In this document: piece after piece, positions 43,861-57,445 of the stretch
How positions within the stretch are numbered: position 1 is the stretch's first letter
Layout of the letters: every line of letters starts with the position of its first letter
Source of the DNA: Ecdyonurus torrentis
Lineage: Eukaryota; Arthropoda; Insecta; Ephemeroptera; Heptageniidae
Reading direction: 5' to 3'
Assembly (NCBI GenBank): GCA_949318235.1
Contig: OX439133.1
Coordinates: 12,483,646 to 12,547,645 of the forward strand
DNA: 64,000 bases
Program-made: the position numbers and the translations under genes
The notes under the pieces: generated by a model
Databases searched by the model: none
The model's input: only the letters and a program-made list of their open reading frames with translations
Told to the model about the DNA's origin: nothing

Positions 43861-44170
43861 TAGGGTGTGTGCGCATGACGTCATTCTGAATGTTTTTCGA
43901 TGCTCTTCTTGAGCAATGCATAATATTGCACAGCATAGGACAAACGTAGTTTTTGGCTATTTGCTTTAGAAAATTAGCTATTTTTTTTTTGTTATTATTA
44001 TTTTTCTTGCATACTTGAAAAACTAATTGAACCTGTTAACAGCATCAATGCTCTCAAAAATATTGCAAAGTATTTTTAAACTGGCAAATTGAGTCATTTT
44101 CCTATACTGGACTATGTTATTTAGCACTCAGTTATGACGTCGACTTTAACATGAATGAAATCACCTTATA
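43861..44170 (+). mobile_element. Family C MITE, copy 3
   Basis: Begins TAGGGTGTGTGCGCATGACG (TGACGTCA 43876-43883) and ends GAAATCACCTTA followed by TA. Includes CAGCATAGGACAAACGTAG, TTTTTGGCTATTTGCTTTAG, AACAGCATCAATGCTCTC and TATGACGTCGACTTTAACAT. About 310 bp, no frame. TA at both edges fits a TA target duplication. Confidence 0.8.
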
Positions 44171-44736
44171 GTTATAATGAATGCTCACTTTTTTATATAG
44201 CATAAATGTTGGTATTTTAACATATATACTTTACAAACTGTTTTTTCTTTTCAAACGATTAAGGTGCAAAAGTGGACCAGATATTTTTCAAGCCTTACCT
44301 TCGCCTTTTTATTTTCTTTTATTAGTAGTATTATTATTTATGAATAACGACGCATAATTAGCTATACGTATTCTCATGCTGCTATGAGCTCTATTTAATA
44401 TAGCATAAATGATGCATGAATAAACATTATTGAAATTAAGCTAACATAATTATATAACGTATTTTAAGGGGTAAAAATTATAACTATATCCCTTTTTATT
44501 TAAATATTTATTCATGTTTTAAGTATTTTATATAAATTTAAAAATTATTATAAAAATGACATAAAATGTATAATTAATAATTAAAATGTAATTAATTGTT
44601 ACATAATTAATATGTTAAACCATTAATATCCGATCATATCTGAATAATGGTCAAAATTTATATATACTATATTGTAATCTAATTTATTTAATATGATATA
44701 TAATTGATGTGATTTTTTATTTTAAGTGAAGTGGGT
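44171..44736. other. A+T-rich DNA with a family B fragment
   Basis: The part 44341-44463 has family B words (ATGCTGCTATGAGCTC, TATAGCATAAATGATGCAT, ATAATTATATAACGTA). The rest shows nothing recognisable. Confidence 0.5.
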
Positions 44737-44889
<153 letters not shown>

Positions 44890-44934
44890 ACTGATATCAC
44901 GTGATTGTCAATTATCTCTAACAAGTTTTAGACT

Positions 44935-45060
44935 TTGGTGGTCAGACAAGAAGAGTGTAATATCATGTCTAGGGAAAGATAGGAGAGAAAGGTGGAGGGG
45001 GAGGGGGGGGGGGTCATGAACATCTCAACCCCCCTGAGGGTAATGACCAGACACGTGAGT
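44935..45060. other. GC-rich patch with SINE fragment and G-run
   Basis: Contains AGAAGAGTGTAATATC, identical to 16 bases of the minus-strand SINE at 2124-2419. G-rich tracts follow at 44991-45013 (GGTGGAGGGGG, A, then eleven G), then CCCCCC at 45029-45034. Probably a small retroposon remnant beside the GA tract. Confidence 0.45.
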
Positions 45061-46154
45061 AGATATAGAGTGGTATATGGATGATATGTTACTATATAGC
45101 TTTTATAATTCAAAACTGCATTAGTGAAATGTGATATGAAAGTTACTGCAAGAGCTTGTTTCTTGCAATGTTTTGTAATGTTATATTTTCTTACAACTTT
45201 CTTTTTTTTTTTTTTTTTTTTTTCTTTTTCTTTTTTCTACGAGAAATACTCCTTTTACAGAAAAAAAAAGCAGGATTTTTTACAATATATTTTCCAAACA
45301 AACATGAGTTTCCCAGAGCACAATATTTTCTTCTTAAGAGTCAATTTCTATTATTTTCTATATTTTTGGGTGACAAAAGAGTGATTTCGCTTGGAATTGC
45401 ATCACTTTTACGAAAAACAAGAAAAAATTACGTAATTTATGCTGTATTTATGTCATTATAGCATAAATGTTGCTAAATTGTAACAGCACAAAATAATAAA
45501 ATAATGTATCAATATAATATTTAAATAATATTTATTGTGTAATAACAAGCGCTTGTTTTGATGATTTATTTATTTATTTATTTTTCATTTTAATTAAGTT
45601 TTAAAAAACATGATGAGCTTCTACAGCACATTTATTTCTTAGGATTGTATTTCAATTTTTAGGGCACTTTTACTTTGGCACCAAACAATGTAATTTTGCT
45701 CTACACGTCTGTTATAGTATATTTTACCAATTAAAAACTTACTCCATAAATTTGCAATGTTATTCTATATAAATAATGAGTAAAACACGCACTTATTTTA
45801 AATATGGTGTAATATATATTATAATCATGTGTACTATACTATATATTATACAGTATATTATGGTATAAAAACAACAAGGTTAATACTGTAGCTATTCTTC
45901 TTTGTGTGTGTTTTCTTTTTAAAGGAGTTCTAATTTTTTGGTACGCATAAAATTTCCGCAACATTAACTTTAATAAAATAATAATGACAAGGCAAAATTT
46001 TTTTTTTACTTCATCCGTTCAGTTTAAGAGCTATATATAAGGATAAAGAAGTGCAACCGGCTGTTTTTGTTTTAAGACAAAAAGATCCCTCATTAAGGGT
46101 GGATAAATATTCTATCTTATATTTCATAACATGTATACACAATGAACAAAAATA
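45061..46154. other. A+T-rich DNA with a family B fragment
   Basis: 45427-45492 matches the left end of family B (TTACGTAATTTATGCTGTAT, AGCATAAATGTTGCTA). Poly(T) near 45201-45222. No gene recognised. Confidence 0.6.
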
Positions 46155-46700
46155 AATACGTCATTATTATGTTAGCTCATTTTCAGCTATATATTTTGTT
46201 TATTATAACATAATAACTATAATAAGTTATACTATTATACTGCCAAAAAAATAACTACGGTACATAGAATAAGTATAGTATTTAATATATAACATTGTTG
46301 CTCTAATTTAGCAATAATTATGCTAAAATGACATAAATGAAGAATAAATTACGTATATTCCTCTCGCCACGAGGACAAAATAAATCAAATAGTTTATGCT
46401 ATGCAATTATGCCATATAAAATAAATGTTACTATTTTAAAATTGCACAAATAGTATAGTTAAGCTTGTGTACAACAGTGCTTGTTATGCCATGCAGCATA
46501 ATTGCTATTCAATATAGCATATAAATTATGTTGTTAAAAATAAATATGGCTTAAATTGAGCTAGCACAAACATTAAACTTTTTTTTTTCCACGTGTGCGT
46601 GCACGAATGTGCGAAATACGTTTTATGTCTCAAACGTCAAATGTTTCTTCATTGCAATTCTGTGCAGCATAATTATTATACTATACGTACAACACAAATT
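46155..46700. mobile_element. Family B cluster
   Basis: A copy at 46155-46357 runs from TACGTCATTATTATG to AATAAATTACGTA, with inverted ATTACGTA-like ends. The following 46360-46700 contains more B words (TTTATGCTATGCAATTATGCC, TAGCATATAAATTATGTTG, GCAGCATAATTATTATACTA). Boundaries of the second copy are uncertain. Confidence 0.5.
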
Positions 46701-47610
46701 ATGCAGGTCAGCAAAAAAAAAAAAAAAAAAAAAAAACTATTGAAAAACGTTTTTTAAATAGAGTTTTTATTTTTACCCATAGACATAACTTTAGAAAAAT
46801 TGTTCTATCGATAATGAATTAAATTCCAATAAAGAGGTCTGTACTTTTATTATATTAAACGTTTTATAATATTCACTGCAGTAACTATGACAAAATTTAA
46901 ATATAGTTTAATTTTGACATGTTTTTTATTTAAACAAAAAATATATACAGTATAACAAAAAAAAAACTATAGGTACTGTTATAAACACAAATAGCTTTTA
47001 GCGTAAATAACATTTGATAACACACACAAAAATCTCTATAGTAAAGTGTCAAGTGTAATCACAATAAAAATTGAATGCCTTGTGGTGACCCTTTTTTTAA
47101 AAAAATAAAAATCAAACATCAACTTCTCTATTTCAAGTGGAGATTTTTCTTTTTTTTTTTAACAATATAAAAGATTGGCCTAGGCCTCAAGCTAAAAACA
47201 TTTTTTATACGTTATATAGAGTTCAATTTTATATCTTTTTAACATAGTATTTTATCCCTTGTGTATTAAAAAAAAAAAGTCTTTAAGATCTATTTTATTA
47301 TATAAGATTGTCTCGTGAATCTTTCCTTGATGACGTCATATACGATATATATTTACGTGACCTGCATTGAATGTTATTTATTACGTCATCGTATACTTTG
47401 ACATAGGTCAGCAGTTGTGAGATGTTTGTGGATAAAATAAAATTGTACATGAATATATTTTCTATAGGTAAATATTCATCAATGTATGAATAATTTATTT
47501 ATACAGTGTGGTCGTATTTAGGACATGATATGACTAAAAAATTAAACGTATTGGCTTTACGTATACCACAGGCACGAGTGTTTGATTTAATTTTACCACC
47601 AAAATGGCAG
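46701..47610. other. A+T-rich DNA, nothing recognised
   Basis: Poly(A) at about 46709-46736. An isolated TGACGTCA lies at 47331-47338 with TTACGTCATCG about 50 bp downstream, outside a defined family. Confidence 0.7.
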
Positions 47611-48203
47611 TCATGTATCTACATGACGTCATACTGAATGCGCTTTGACGACATACTGGATGAATAACATTGCTCACTCAAAAAAAAAAAGGGTGCATTA
47701 CTTCAGTTACGAGTCCTTTCTCATTTGAGATAAACACATTTGAGTTACGTATATTATAGGTAGCTAAAATAATGCATTTTAGCAAATTATTAAAAATAGC
47801 TAATTTAACTTAAAAAAAGCCGAAAATAATTGAAAACTGAAATCAACTTAAATTGGATATTGTTAATAATTTGCTAAAGTGCATTATTATAGCTGCTCAT
47901 AATAACTCAAAAGTGTTTATCTCAAATAAGTTAGGATTCGTAACTGAAGTAATGCAGCCTTTTTTTGAGTGTTCAGCATAGGACAGGTACACTTTGTTGT
48001 TAGCTATTGTCTTTGGGAAATCGGTTTATTTTTGTGTTATTATTATTTTTCCCATATGAGATACTATAATCCAACCTAACAGCATCAATGCTCTCAAAAA
48101 TACTGCTTATAGTGCTTTTGAACTGTCAAAATTAGTCATTTTCCTATGCGACCTATGTTATTGAGTGATCCAACATGACTTTAACATGAATGCATATACC
48201 CTA
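47611..48203 (+). mobile_element. Family C MITE, copy 4, interrupted by family D
   Basis: Left part 47611-47674 (ATGACGTCATACTGAATGCG, TTTGACGACATACTGGATG; TGACGTCA 47624-47631) and right part 47972-48203 (TTCAGCATAGGACAGGTAC, AACAGCATCAATGCTCTC, ATGAATGCATATACCCTA). Joined, they give the layout of the other copies, so the intervening 297 bp is a later insertion. Confidence 0.82.
47675..47971. mobile_element. Family D palindromic MITE nested in family C
   Basis: Ends CACTCAAAAA and TTTTTGAGTG. Arms of about 130 bp pair with few mismatches: TGCATTACTTCAGTTACGA, CATTTGAGATAAACAC and AATAATGCATTTTAGCAAAT on the left, with reverse complements on the right. The centre is AGCCGAAAATAATTGAAAAC. No coding capacity. 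The duplicated target is short (TC or TCA) and ambiguous. Confidence 0.85.
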
Positions 48204-49643
<1,440 letters not shown>

Positions 49644-49922
49644 TTAAAGGCATAGAACACCTTGAACAAAATCATCTCTAAATCTTGTATCCCAAAATAC
49701 CTAAATATCAACGTTGGTTTGGCCGGAGTCATTCATTTTAATTTATTTTACATTCACGAAATTGCAGATGTGGGTTTATGAGCGCGGAAACAGGGGAGAT
49801 GTGACGTCATAAACCCGCATCTGTAATTTCGTAAATTGAAAATAAATTACAAATCAATGACTACGGCCAAATCAACGTTGATATTTAAGTATGTTAGGAT
49901 ATTAGACAAGTTTTTTGTTAAT
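49644..49922. mobile_element. Family G MITE, copy 2
   Basis: Begins TTAAAGGCATAGAACACC. Arms CTAAATATCAACGTTGGTTT and AAATCAACGTTGATATTTAAG are inverted repeats, and TGACGTCA is at 49802-49809. The right end lacks the last 25-30 bp seen in copy 1. Its left terminus is nearly identical to family A. Confidence 0.75.
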
Positions 49923-50364
49923 ATCTGGAATATTTGCAACAAATTTTAAGAAATTTAGTTCACCATTAACCCCATTGAATAAAAAAAACACAATACAGTA
50001 ATTATGGAATCAACAACTGATTAACACAAGAAAATACTGCATGAATAGTTAATTATGGAGTTGGAGTCTTGTAATTATGTATATTGCAAAGTTACTTTTC
50101 TTTAGATTTACTTTACTATATTATATTATATTTAAATAATATTATGAAAACATAAAACTTTTCTACAATTCTATTTTAAATCATACAAGTAATCTTTATG
50201 CATTTTCATTTGCAGGAATAAAACAATAAAAGCTAGCTGAGAAAAATTTATCCAGGATTTTAAATAGATTCTTAAATTAGGCAAAAATTACGCGTGTATC
50301 AACATCGTGACAAAATCAGAAAAATATTTATTACGCTGAGGAGTTAAAGCTTCATTTCTGCACG
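49923..50364. other. A+T-rich DNA, nothing recognised
   Basis: No gene or repeat family recognised. Confidence 0.7.
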
Positions 50365-50649
50365 TATAGACCCCTTGCACATCCTTGCGCTTTGTTGCCA
50401 TGTTTGTGGTGCCTACTGCTGGATAGGGGAATCATTATTTTTCCTAATTTTTCACACAAAAAGAGTTTACTTCAACTGAACAAATTTTTTTTTATATTCT
50501 TCGAGCTTATAAGAAGCTAGAAATATGGCTTTGATTGATGTTTGAAGCTTTTTTTTGCTATTAAAAAAAAAAACGTTTTTCCTATGCTAGCCTATGTATT
50601 CTTGACCAACAAAATGGCGGGTCTTAAATATGAGTGCAACCGGTCTATA
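50365..50649 (+). mobile_element. Family I MITE, copy 2
   Basis: Begins TATAGACCCCTTGCACATCC and ends GAGTGCAACCGGTCTATA, terminal inverted repeats of about 18 bp with TA outermost. Interior aligned with 23509-23804 throughout. A 60-codon frame over it is not conserved in copy 1. Confidence 0.78.
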
Positions 50650-51057
50650 ATTTGCGAAACATACATTATAGTAAAGCAGTCAAAATGTAACAACAAAATG
50701 GCATGCTGTACACAAGTGAAATAACTATATCAATTGGTACAACATAATTTGTGAAATTTCATTGTTTCTTTACATTCATAAAAACGATCGTGAAACAACA
50801 AGACAAATATAAACAACAAAATTGTCAGATACATAAAATCCATACAATGAAGGTCAACTCATAGTTTTTTTTTCCTCCCTCCCTTTTATGTAATGTTATT
50901 TTTGTTTTTTTAATATTATGTATTTGTTCGTTGTTATATTAAATTAACCGCTGCAATGCGCTTTAACCACGCCCCCTTTTAGCATATAATAATGTAAACA
51001 ATGTTGAAAAATTAGTTCTAAACACGACTTGGTATAAAATGTAAAAAAAATTAGCAG

Positions 51058-51110
<53 letters not shown>

Positions 51111-51638
51111 GATAATAATTATAGTATACCATGTCCAAAAAGCTCTTTTTTTCTCAATCTTTATGTAAAAAGGAAACTACAATTGGGAAGTAATATTTTG
51201 TGTTAAATAATAGTTTTTTTTAATACTACTAGTGTTTATGCTAATTTTATTACTAATACTTGCCTGCGGTATAAATATACTATGTATAGAAATGTATTAA
51301 AAATAAAAAAATAAAGTGATAATAATGCTAATTCTGCAGTAAAAAACAGTATTTTTTTTTAATTCTTTTAATTGATTTTATTTTATTTTTTCTTCATGTT
51401 GCAGTATAATTTTTGTATATGTATGTGACGAATAAAATCACAGAAATGAAGTAACATGGAAAGAATATTATTTGGATTGTATGAAAAGGAGTTAACTATT
51501 ATTGGCTGAAGAAAAATTAATTTTCATCATACTTAATATAAAACGCTTCAATGCAGGAGTTACTCTGTTGTACGCAATGCTATGATTTGCAGTAAACGCC
51601 CATCAGAAAAGTGTTGTGATGTAAGGAAGATTAGATTT

Positions 51639-51670
<32 letters not shown>

Positions 51671-51671
51671 G
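50650..51671. other. A+T-rich DNA with an (AT)n tract
   Basis: (AT)n at 51059-51105, poly(T) at about 51642-51670. CCACGCCCCC at 50967-50976. No gene recognised. Confidence 0.75.
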
Positions 51672-52160
51672 AAATTTTTTAAATGATTAAACATCACAAA
51701 ATGAGATCTTCAAAACTATTTTTTATTTATTTATTTACTGTATGTCTTATTCGAGAGGACCGTTGAGCAGTGACAGAAGGTATAGCCAGGAAAGGCGCAA
51801 GCGCCCATGTTTAACTTGAGGATGAAAGGATGTAGAAGGAAGAGGTAGAGTGTTGGTAGAAAGGAATGGAAGGTAGTGGCTAGGATAATAACAATAACTA
51901 TGATAATAATTTTTACTAGAATGCAAATGTGGCTCCACAAGAGAGCATGAAAATACTGTAGGCAATATGCTTGAATATTTCAGTTTATGACGTCATGAAA
52001 CAAGCAAAAATTAGTATAAACATATGGTACGGGTTGTATAAATCGACATTTTCTGATCACTGTTACAGCGCTAAAGTTGGGTTTTGAGACAAACTAAGTA
52101 AGTCCCATCAAGAGTGTTGTAATATAAATGCTAATGTTTTCTTCTGGTCTAAGCCTTTAA
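51672..52160 (+). mobile_element. Family A MITE, copy 5, interrupted and 5'-truncated
   Basis: Starts in the family at AATGATTAAACATCACAAAA, next to a poly(T) run that occupies the place of the first 35 bp. It continues after a 176-bp insertion through CACAAGAGAGCATGAAAATA, TATGACGTCATGAAAC (TGACGTCA 51988-51995) and GGGTTTTGAGACAAACTAAG to TCTGGTCTAAGCCTTTAA (TTAA 52157-52160). Confidence 0.8.
51720..51895 (-). mobile_element. Retroposon fragment inserted in family A, 6-bp target duplication
   Basis: AACTAT occurs at 51714-51719 and again at 51896-51901, bracketing 176 bp absent from other family A copies. On the minus strand the inserted piece ends in AGTAAATAAATAAATAAAAA next to the duplication, a tail typical of non-LTR retroposons, and its body is GC-richer (GGCGCTTGCGCC). 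A minus-strand frame stops shortly before the tail, compatible with the 3' end of a LINE reading frame, but no conserved motif is visible. It may instead be a SINE. Confidence 0.7.
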
Positions 52161-52875
52161 GATAAGACACGATAGACAACACTAAATATATTAGACAAGA
52201 TTAGACATTAAAATCTATACAGATAAAAATTGCGATCACTACTAAAAAAATTTAAACTTACTTTTTTTTTTTTTAATTAGAATTATACACGTTATAAAAT
52301 TTCAATTTCTTTTCCTACCTCATCTATATATGCTAGTGGGCAACCGAACCGTTTATCTGTATTATAAATACAAAATAGATAAAATAATGATCAGTTTACA
52401 CTTAAATAATCTGATACTTTGATTGTTATTCATCAAAACATTTTAATTACCTAGGACTTAGGATTTCTGAAACCCTTATTGTATTTGTGTGTTGTTGAGA
52501 AAACAATAACAATTTTCCATTTTACAAAACGTTAAATAACTTTTTGTCTAAAAAGCAAATACATTTCTGAAAAGAATAGAATACTCTATAGTAAAAAGTG
52601 TCCTTTCACTTTTATTTGTATATATCTGTACGCGCAGAATTGTAATTTTTAAAGTTCAAATATTAACACAACTTTTTTTCTATGTAATTTAGATTATTTG
52701 ACAATAATTATAATATTAATGAATAAGAGCAAATATTAATAAATATTAATTATTTTAAGTTTAGTTTTTGTATAATATAATGAAAAGCAGAAAAGTTAAC
52801 TGTGAGTAATTTTGTTTTTCTTTTACAGTTTTAAATTGTACAATAGTGAATTATAGTACGTATAAAAATTTGCAG

Positions 52876-52913
<38 letters not shown>

Positions 52914-54961
52914 ACCACAAGTGCACTGGAAAAACTGCGGTGGATTTTAATTTGCTATGATTTTTTTTAGAATTGTGAGAACATGCATCCTTTTTTTTCT
53001 TTCAATGATTTTTGAAAAAACTATTGCAGTTACGACCAAGAATTATAAATTACGCATACTAAATTACATGCATTTTTTCGTTGCATTTTTTTACTTTTTT
53101 TTTTAATATAATTTTTTTTTTTTTTACTTACAAAAACAACACTGTTAACGACAAAAAGCAATAAAAAAAAAGTGAAAAAAAAAAGCATAAAATTGTATTC
53201 ACAATTCAATGACTCGTTCACAAAGCTGACATAGTTATGTGCAATGTTTTCAATCTACAAAACAAAACAAAACAAAAAAAAAAAAAAAAAAAAAAAAGGT
53301 TTATTTAATTATTTAAAATGTTGCACCAAAATAAGTAGAACGTTGTGTTCAAATAAATATTAGCACTTAAGAAAACTTAATTTTTTTATATATTTTGGTG
53401 TGTTAACTTGTGTTAAGTTTATATTATATAAGTTAATATAACTGAAATATTGTGGTTTTTGATTGTATATTTTTCGTCTATCATACTATATATAACATAA
53501 TATTCAATAGAGCAAACATACATAGTACAAGCCATATATAAAGTGAAAATATATATATATATAGAATACGCTTTTTGGTTAATCAAGCTTCACTTGTATG
53601 TATGCTTTATTCTTTAGTTAAATAACTTCATTACTATACATACATACATAGAATAAATTTTGTGAACACAAATTATATATAAAGTTATCAAATTTCGTCT
53701 GTGTACTTTTCCTACATTATATTATATAAAATTTCAATGTATACGTTTGCTGATTTTCAATATTTTGTATTTTGCAAATTTTCTTTGCTTTGCAATTTTT
53801 TTTAACACTTTTATATAAATTGGAATTTTTATAGTTTCAAAATATTGCTTCAAAAAGCTTCTTTACGTTGCAATTTTAAGGGTACGAAACGTTAATGTAT
53901 AATTTTAAAAACAAATGTTTTGAATAGATATTAAAGACTATATATATATATATAAATATTCAAAATTTATCAGTATAGGTCCATTTGTGGCCGCAAAATA
54001 AAAATAATTTATTATAAATATAGATTGAAATGCTTTAGAAACGTACACGCGTTTTGAAAGCTAATTGAAGGTAAATTAAAATTGTATACATTTTTTTTTT
54101 TTAATATGAAATAAAAACTTAGTTGCTTATTTATCTATTGAATTAATCTAATCATTGATGTTAATAAATTGAATGAAACTAATCAAGAAAAAAAGTTTAT
54201 TACTGAAAGTGAATTTTATTACATAAAAGTTTTAAAAAATTATACTGTAAGATAATGATACTGTGAGATAACATATCTCTATTATCCTCAAAGGATGTAT
54301 AAATTGTGGGGGTTTACCAAATCGAAATTCTAAATAACCAATTTTTAAAATTTTACTTACATTCTTTTTTTTTTCCTCCCTTATCTGATGGTCAATTACC
54401 TTATCGAAATTTATTATTAAATATTATCATATGTAGTTATAATTGCTACCGTTGTCTTTCAAAATACATAATAAATAAGTATAATGGGTCGACTTTTGAA
54501 TTTTAGATATAACAATGCCTATAATAAAACTAGAACCTTAAATCACAGATATAGAAGTCCACGGCACATTTAAATAACGTATATATTATATATTTATTAG
54601 TACAAAAAATGAATTATTTTGATATTAATATTCTTTCTGTTATACTGTGAAATGTTGGTTTTATAATAAAAAAAAAAGTAGTAACCAACGTCAAAATTAA
54701 AAAATTTGTCAATGTTCTCTATAGCTTTTATAATCATCATTTTCATATTCTATAATTATTATAATAATATGGTACTGTATGAAATACAATATGTATATTA
54801 TAATATACACCAAAACGAAACTTTTTCTATATTATATACACACACACACTGTATATATACGCATTTTTTTTCATACATCATTTACATATTATTCAACGAA
54901 AAAGAAAGAGAAATGAAACAAAACAAAACGTATGCGTCTGGTATTTCATCATGATATACAC

Positions 54962-54998
<37 letters not shown>

Positions 54999-55209
54999 GA
55001 GAAAGGAGAATCAATAAGACGAAGAACAAAAAAAAAAGTTACCACTGATGCTCATATTTCATACATTTTATTTAAATTTATCATTTTCTGAAATGAAATT
55101 GATTTTCAAGTATAAACAATGACGAAATATTATTTTATATATTTCAGACTTTATTAGAAATTTTAGAATATTATTTGGAAGAGTCCATATCTTTTTTTAC
55201 TAAAAAATT
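52161..55209. other. A+T-rich DNA, nothing recognised
   Basis: Poly(A) at about 52880-52908, 53275-53297 and 54963-54994. Short frames at 53030, 54306 and 54706 show no family features. The longest stretch in the window without a recognised mobile element. Confidence 0.75.
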
Positions 55210-55515
55210 GTAATTCGTGTTTTTTAAATGATAATAATATAGGAATTGAATTATTGAACTATTTTTTTTAATAAATTTAATTGCTACGCTATAGGCTTTC
55301 ATGTTACAGTAATTTTAATAAAATAGTAATTCATCGTTTTTTTAATGATAATAATATAGAATTGAATTATTGAACTATTATTTAAATAAATTAATAAGCA
55401 ATTTTCACATTTTAGTAATTTTAGTAAAATTCATATTTTTTTAAACGATGATTATATAGGAATTGAATTTGATACTAATTTTTAAAAAATTTATACCCTT
55501 TAGACTTTTACATTA
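55210..55515. repeat. Diverged tandem repeat, about three units of 100-117 bp
   Basis: Units start near 55210, 55327 and 55430 with GTAATTC..GTTTTTTAAATG or variants, followed by ATAATAATATAGGAATTGAA, TTATTGAACTA and a poly(T)/TAAA segment. Units differ by indels and substitutions. Confidence 0.65.
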
Positions 55516-55813
55516 GTGCAAAAATAATTTTTAATGGAAAAGCTTTAAAAAATAATAATAAGTGTACATTAAAAAAGGAAAAGGAAAAAAAATGTGAAAC
55601 GTTGCGTGATATAATGAGTAATTTAAAAGATTTTAAGCTACATTTCAAAAACAAAGTTTTTTACTTTTACAATTTATTAAAATACTGTTGTAAACTAAAA
55701 AATTTAAAAATGAACGATTAATTTATAAAAAAAAAAAAAAAAAAAAAAAGTAGAAAATTAACACGTAGACATCAAACAACCCTTATTTTTAAATATATAT
55801 TTACACTCATCAC

Positions 55814-55907
<94 letters not shown>

Positions 55908-56490
55908 AAAATAAAATAAGCAACTCGTAAAATTCTCACGGACGAGACGATGAAAAAGAGAGAAACATCAAGGGAAAAATTAAATATTATTTATGCTTAA
56001 CAGGCACTAACAATTTAAAATTAAGCTCATGTATGCATGATATAAACACTCGTAATTACAACACGTACATTTTTTTTTTAAAATATATATAATATTTGCC
56101 AGACATCATGATCAAATTTTAAAAAAAAAATTATAATCCGTGACACAAATTTTAATTTTTTTTTCTTTTTTTGAAAAATTTTATGTTTTCTCTAGTGTAT
56201 AATTAAATTACAGTAAGTATTTTCCGTATATGTACTTTTTGGTTATGTATAACATTTATAATGCAAGATGGATATTTTTTATTTTAAATGTTACAAGAAA
56301 AGGGTTGAGGAATTTGAGCGTATATTTTAACTAATTAATAATAATTTATATTCATATTTTGTTTCGTTAAATTGCTGTTCATATAACGGATAGCGTAAGA
56401 AAAATAAAAATGAATAATTAAATTTATTATACAAATATAAATGTTTAAACATTTTTGAAAATTAATCATGCTACATTTTTTTTTTTTCAG
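55516..56490. other. A+T-rich DNA with a GA tract
   Basis: Poly(A) about 55726-55749 and GA at 55822-55901. No gene recognised. Confidence 0.75.
55822..55901. repeat. (GA)n microsatellite
   Basis: About 80 bp of GA. Confidence 0.96.
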
Positions 56491-56541
56491 GGAACTCCTG
56501 AAGTATTTATCCAAGTTGTGTACCAAACGTTTACTGCGGAA
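56491..56541 (+). other. Candidate 51-nt exon (weak)
   Basis: Preceded by about 15 pyrimidines and CAG, opens as GTPEVFIQVVYQTFTAE in the plus-strand frame and is followed by GTTAGT, a poor but usable 5' splice site. The segment is GC-richer than its surroundings. No protein family recognised. A poly(T) before CAG is common by chance in this DNA, so the call is weak, and it lies on the strand opposite to the two ratchet-point candidates. Confidence 0.2.
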
Positions 56542-57339
56542 GTTAGTATAATATATTGATATGCATTGCTAACAATTAATATAATATACGTTATATTTAA
56601 TATTTGTGTTCTTTCTTTGGATGAAAGAAGTCAATAAAATGTATAAAATTAATTTTTCAGCATTTTTTTTTTTTTTTTTTTTTTTTTTTTGTGAAAACAG
56701 TTAAAATGATAGATATTTAATTTTATATTATATGGATTTTACCTCTTTAAAATATAATTCTTTTAAAAATAATAATAATAAAAAAAAATCGCTGAATACT
56801 ATAAGTTTTAAACAGATTAAAATTATTTTAAGTAGATTAAAAAATTATACAATAAAAAAAAAACCTGATAAATTCGTTTCTTTGCTATATTTTTTACAAC
56901 CATAACGTCTGACAGAGTAAAAAAACCAGACGTATAGAATTAATATATAAAATTATTATTTAATTAAAATATTCAGTTTTTATATATATAAACGAATCGT
57001 ACGTCCAAAATTTAAATCTAAACCAATTAATCTTAAAAAATAAAATTAATTAAAAGTAAAGATTTTTTTTTCTCGCTCGTATACGTGTTATTAGAAAAAA
57101 AAACTCGCTATATAAGCTCTATATTGTTAAAAAATAAACAAACCCTCAAAACACACCTAAAAATACAGCGTATAATAAGGAAAATATGAATATTGAACGT
57201 AAGATATTCAAAATAAATTATGATGTTAATACACATACTAAAATTCTTGCTTTAATATATTAAAATTTTAATTTAAAAAGTAAATATGGGTAAATTTTGC
57301 CAAAACGAAAAGAAGAAGGGAATAAATTAAAACACTCAC
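56542..57339. other. A+T-rich DNA, nothing recognised
   Basis: Poly(T) at about 56667-56690. No gene recognised. Confidence 0.72.
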
Positions 57340-57397
57340 CACTTGGTAGTAAATTTAAGGTCAAAAGTCATTAATAAATGGAAACTCGTCTTACCTG
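57340..57397 (-). promoter_or_regulatory. Candidate recursive splice site (ratchet point) with cryptic exon, site 2
   Basis: On the minus strand GTTCTTTTAATTTTGCAG is followed at once by GTAAGA, with the junction between 57395 and 57394. A second 5' site GTGAGT lies 55 nt on (57339-57334), preceded by AAGTG. The layout matches site 1 at 14.7 kb, same strand, 42.7 kb further along the direction of transcription. One frame of the 55 nt is open (KTSFHLLMTFDLKFTTK), but splicing it straight to the 14.7-kb segment meets a stop, so the two are not simple consecutive coding exons. Alternatives are alternative or cryptic exons. Confidence 0.42.
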
Positions 57398-57445
57398 CAA
57401 AATTAAAAGAACATTAATTAATAATCAGTACATATATGTCTGTAA

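Noticed and set aside
51747..51965. Minus-strand frame as the C-terminus of a LINE reverse transcriptase
   Set aside because: The position before an A-rich tail is suggestive, but no conserved residues are visible in the short stretch.
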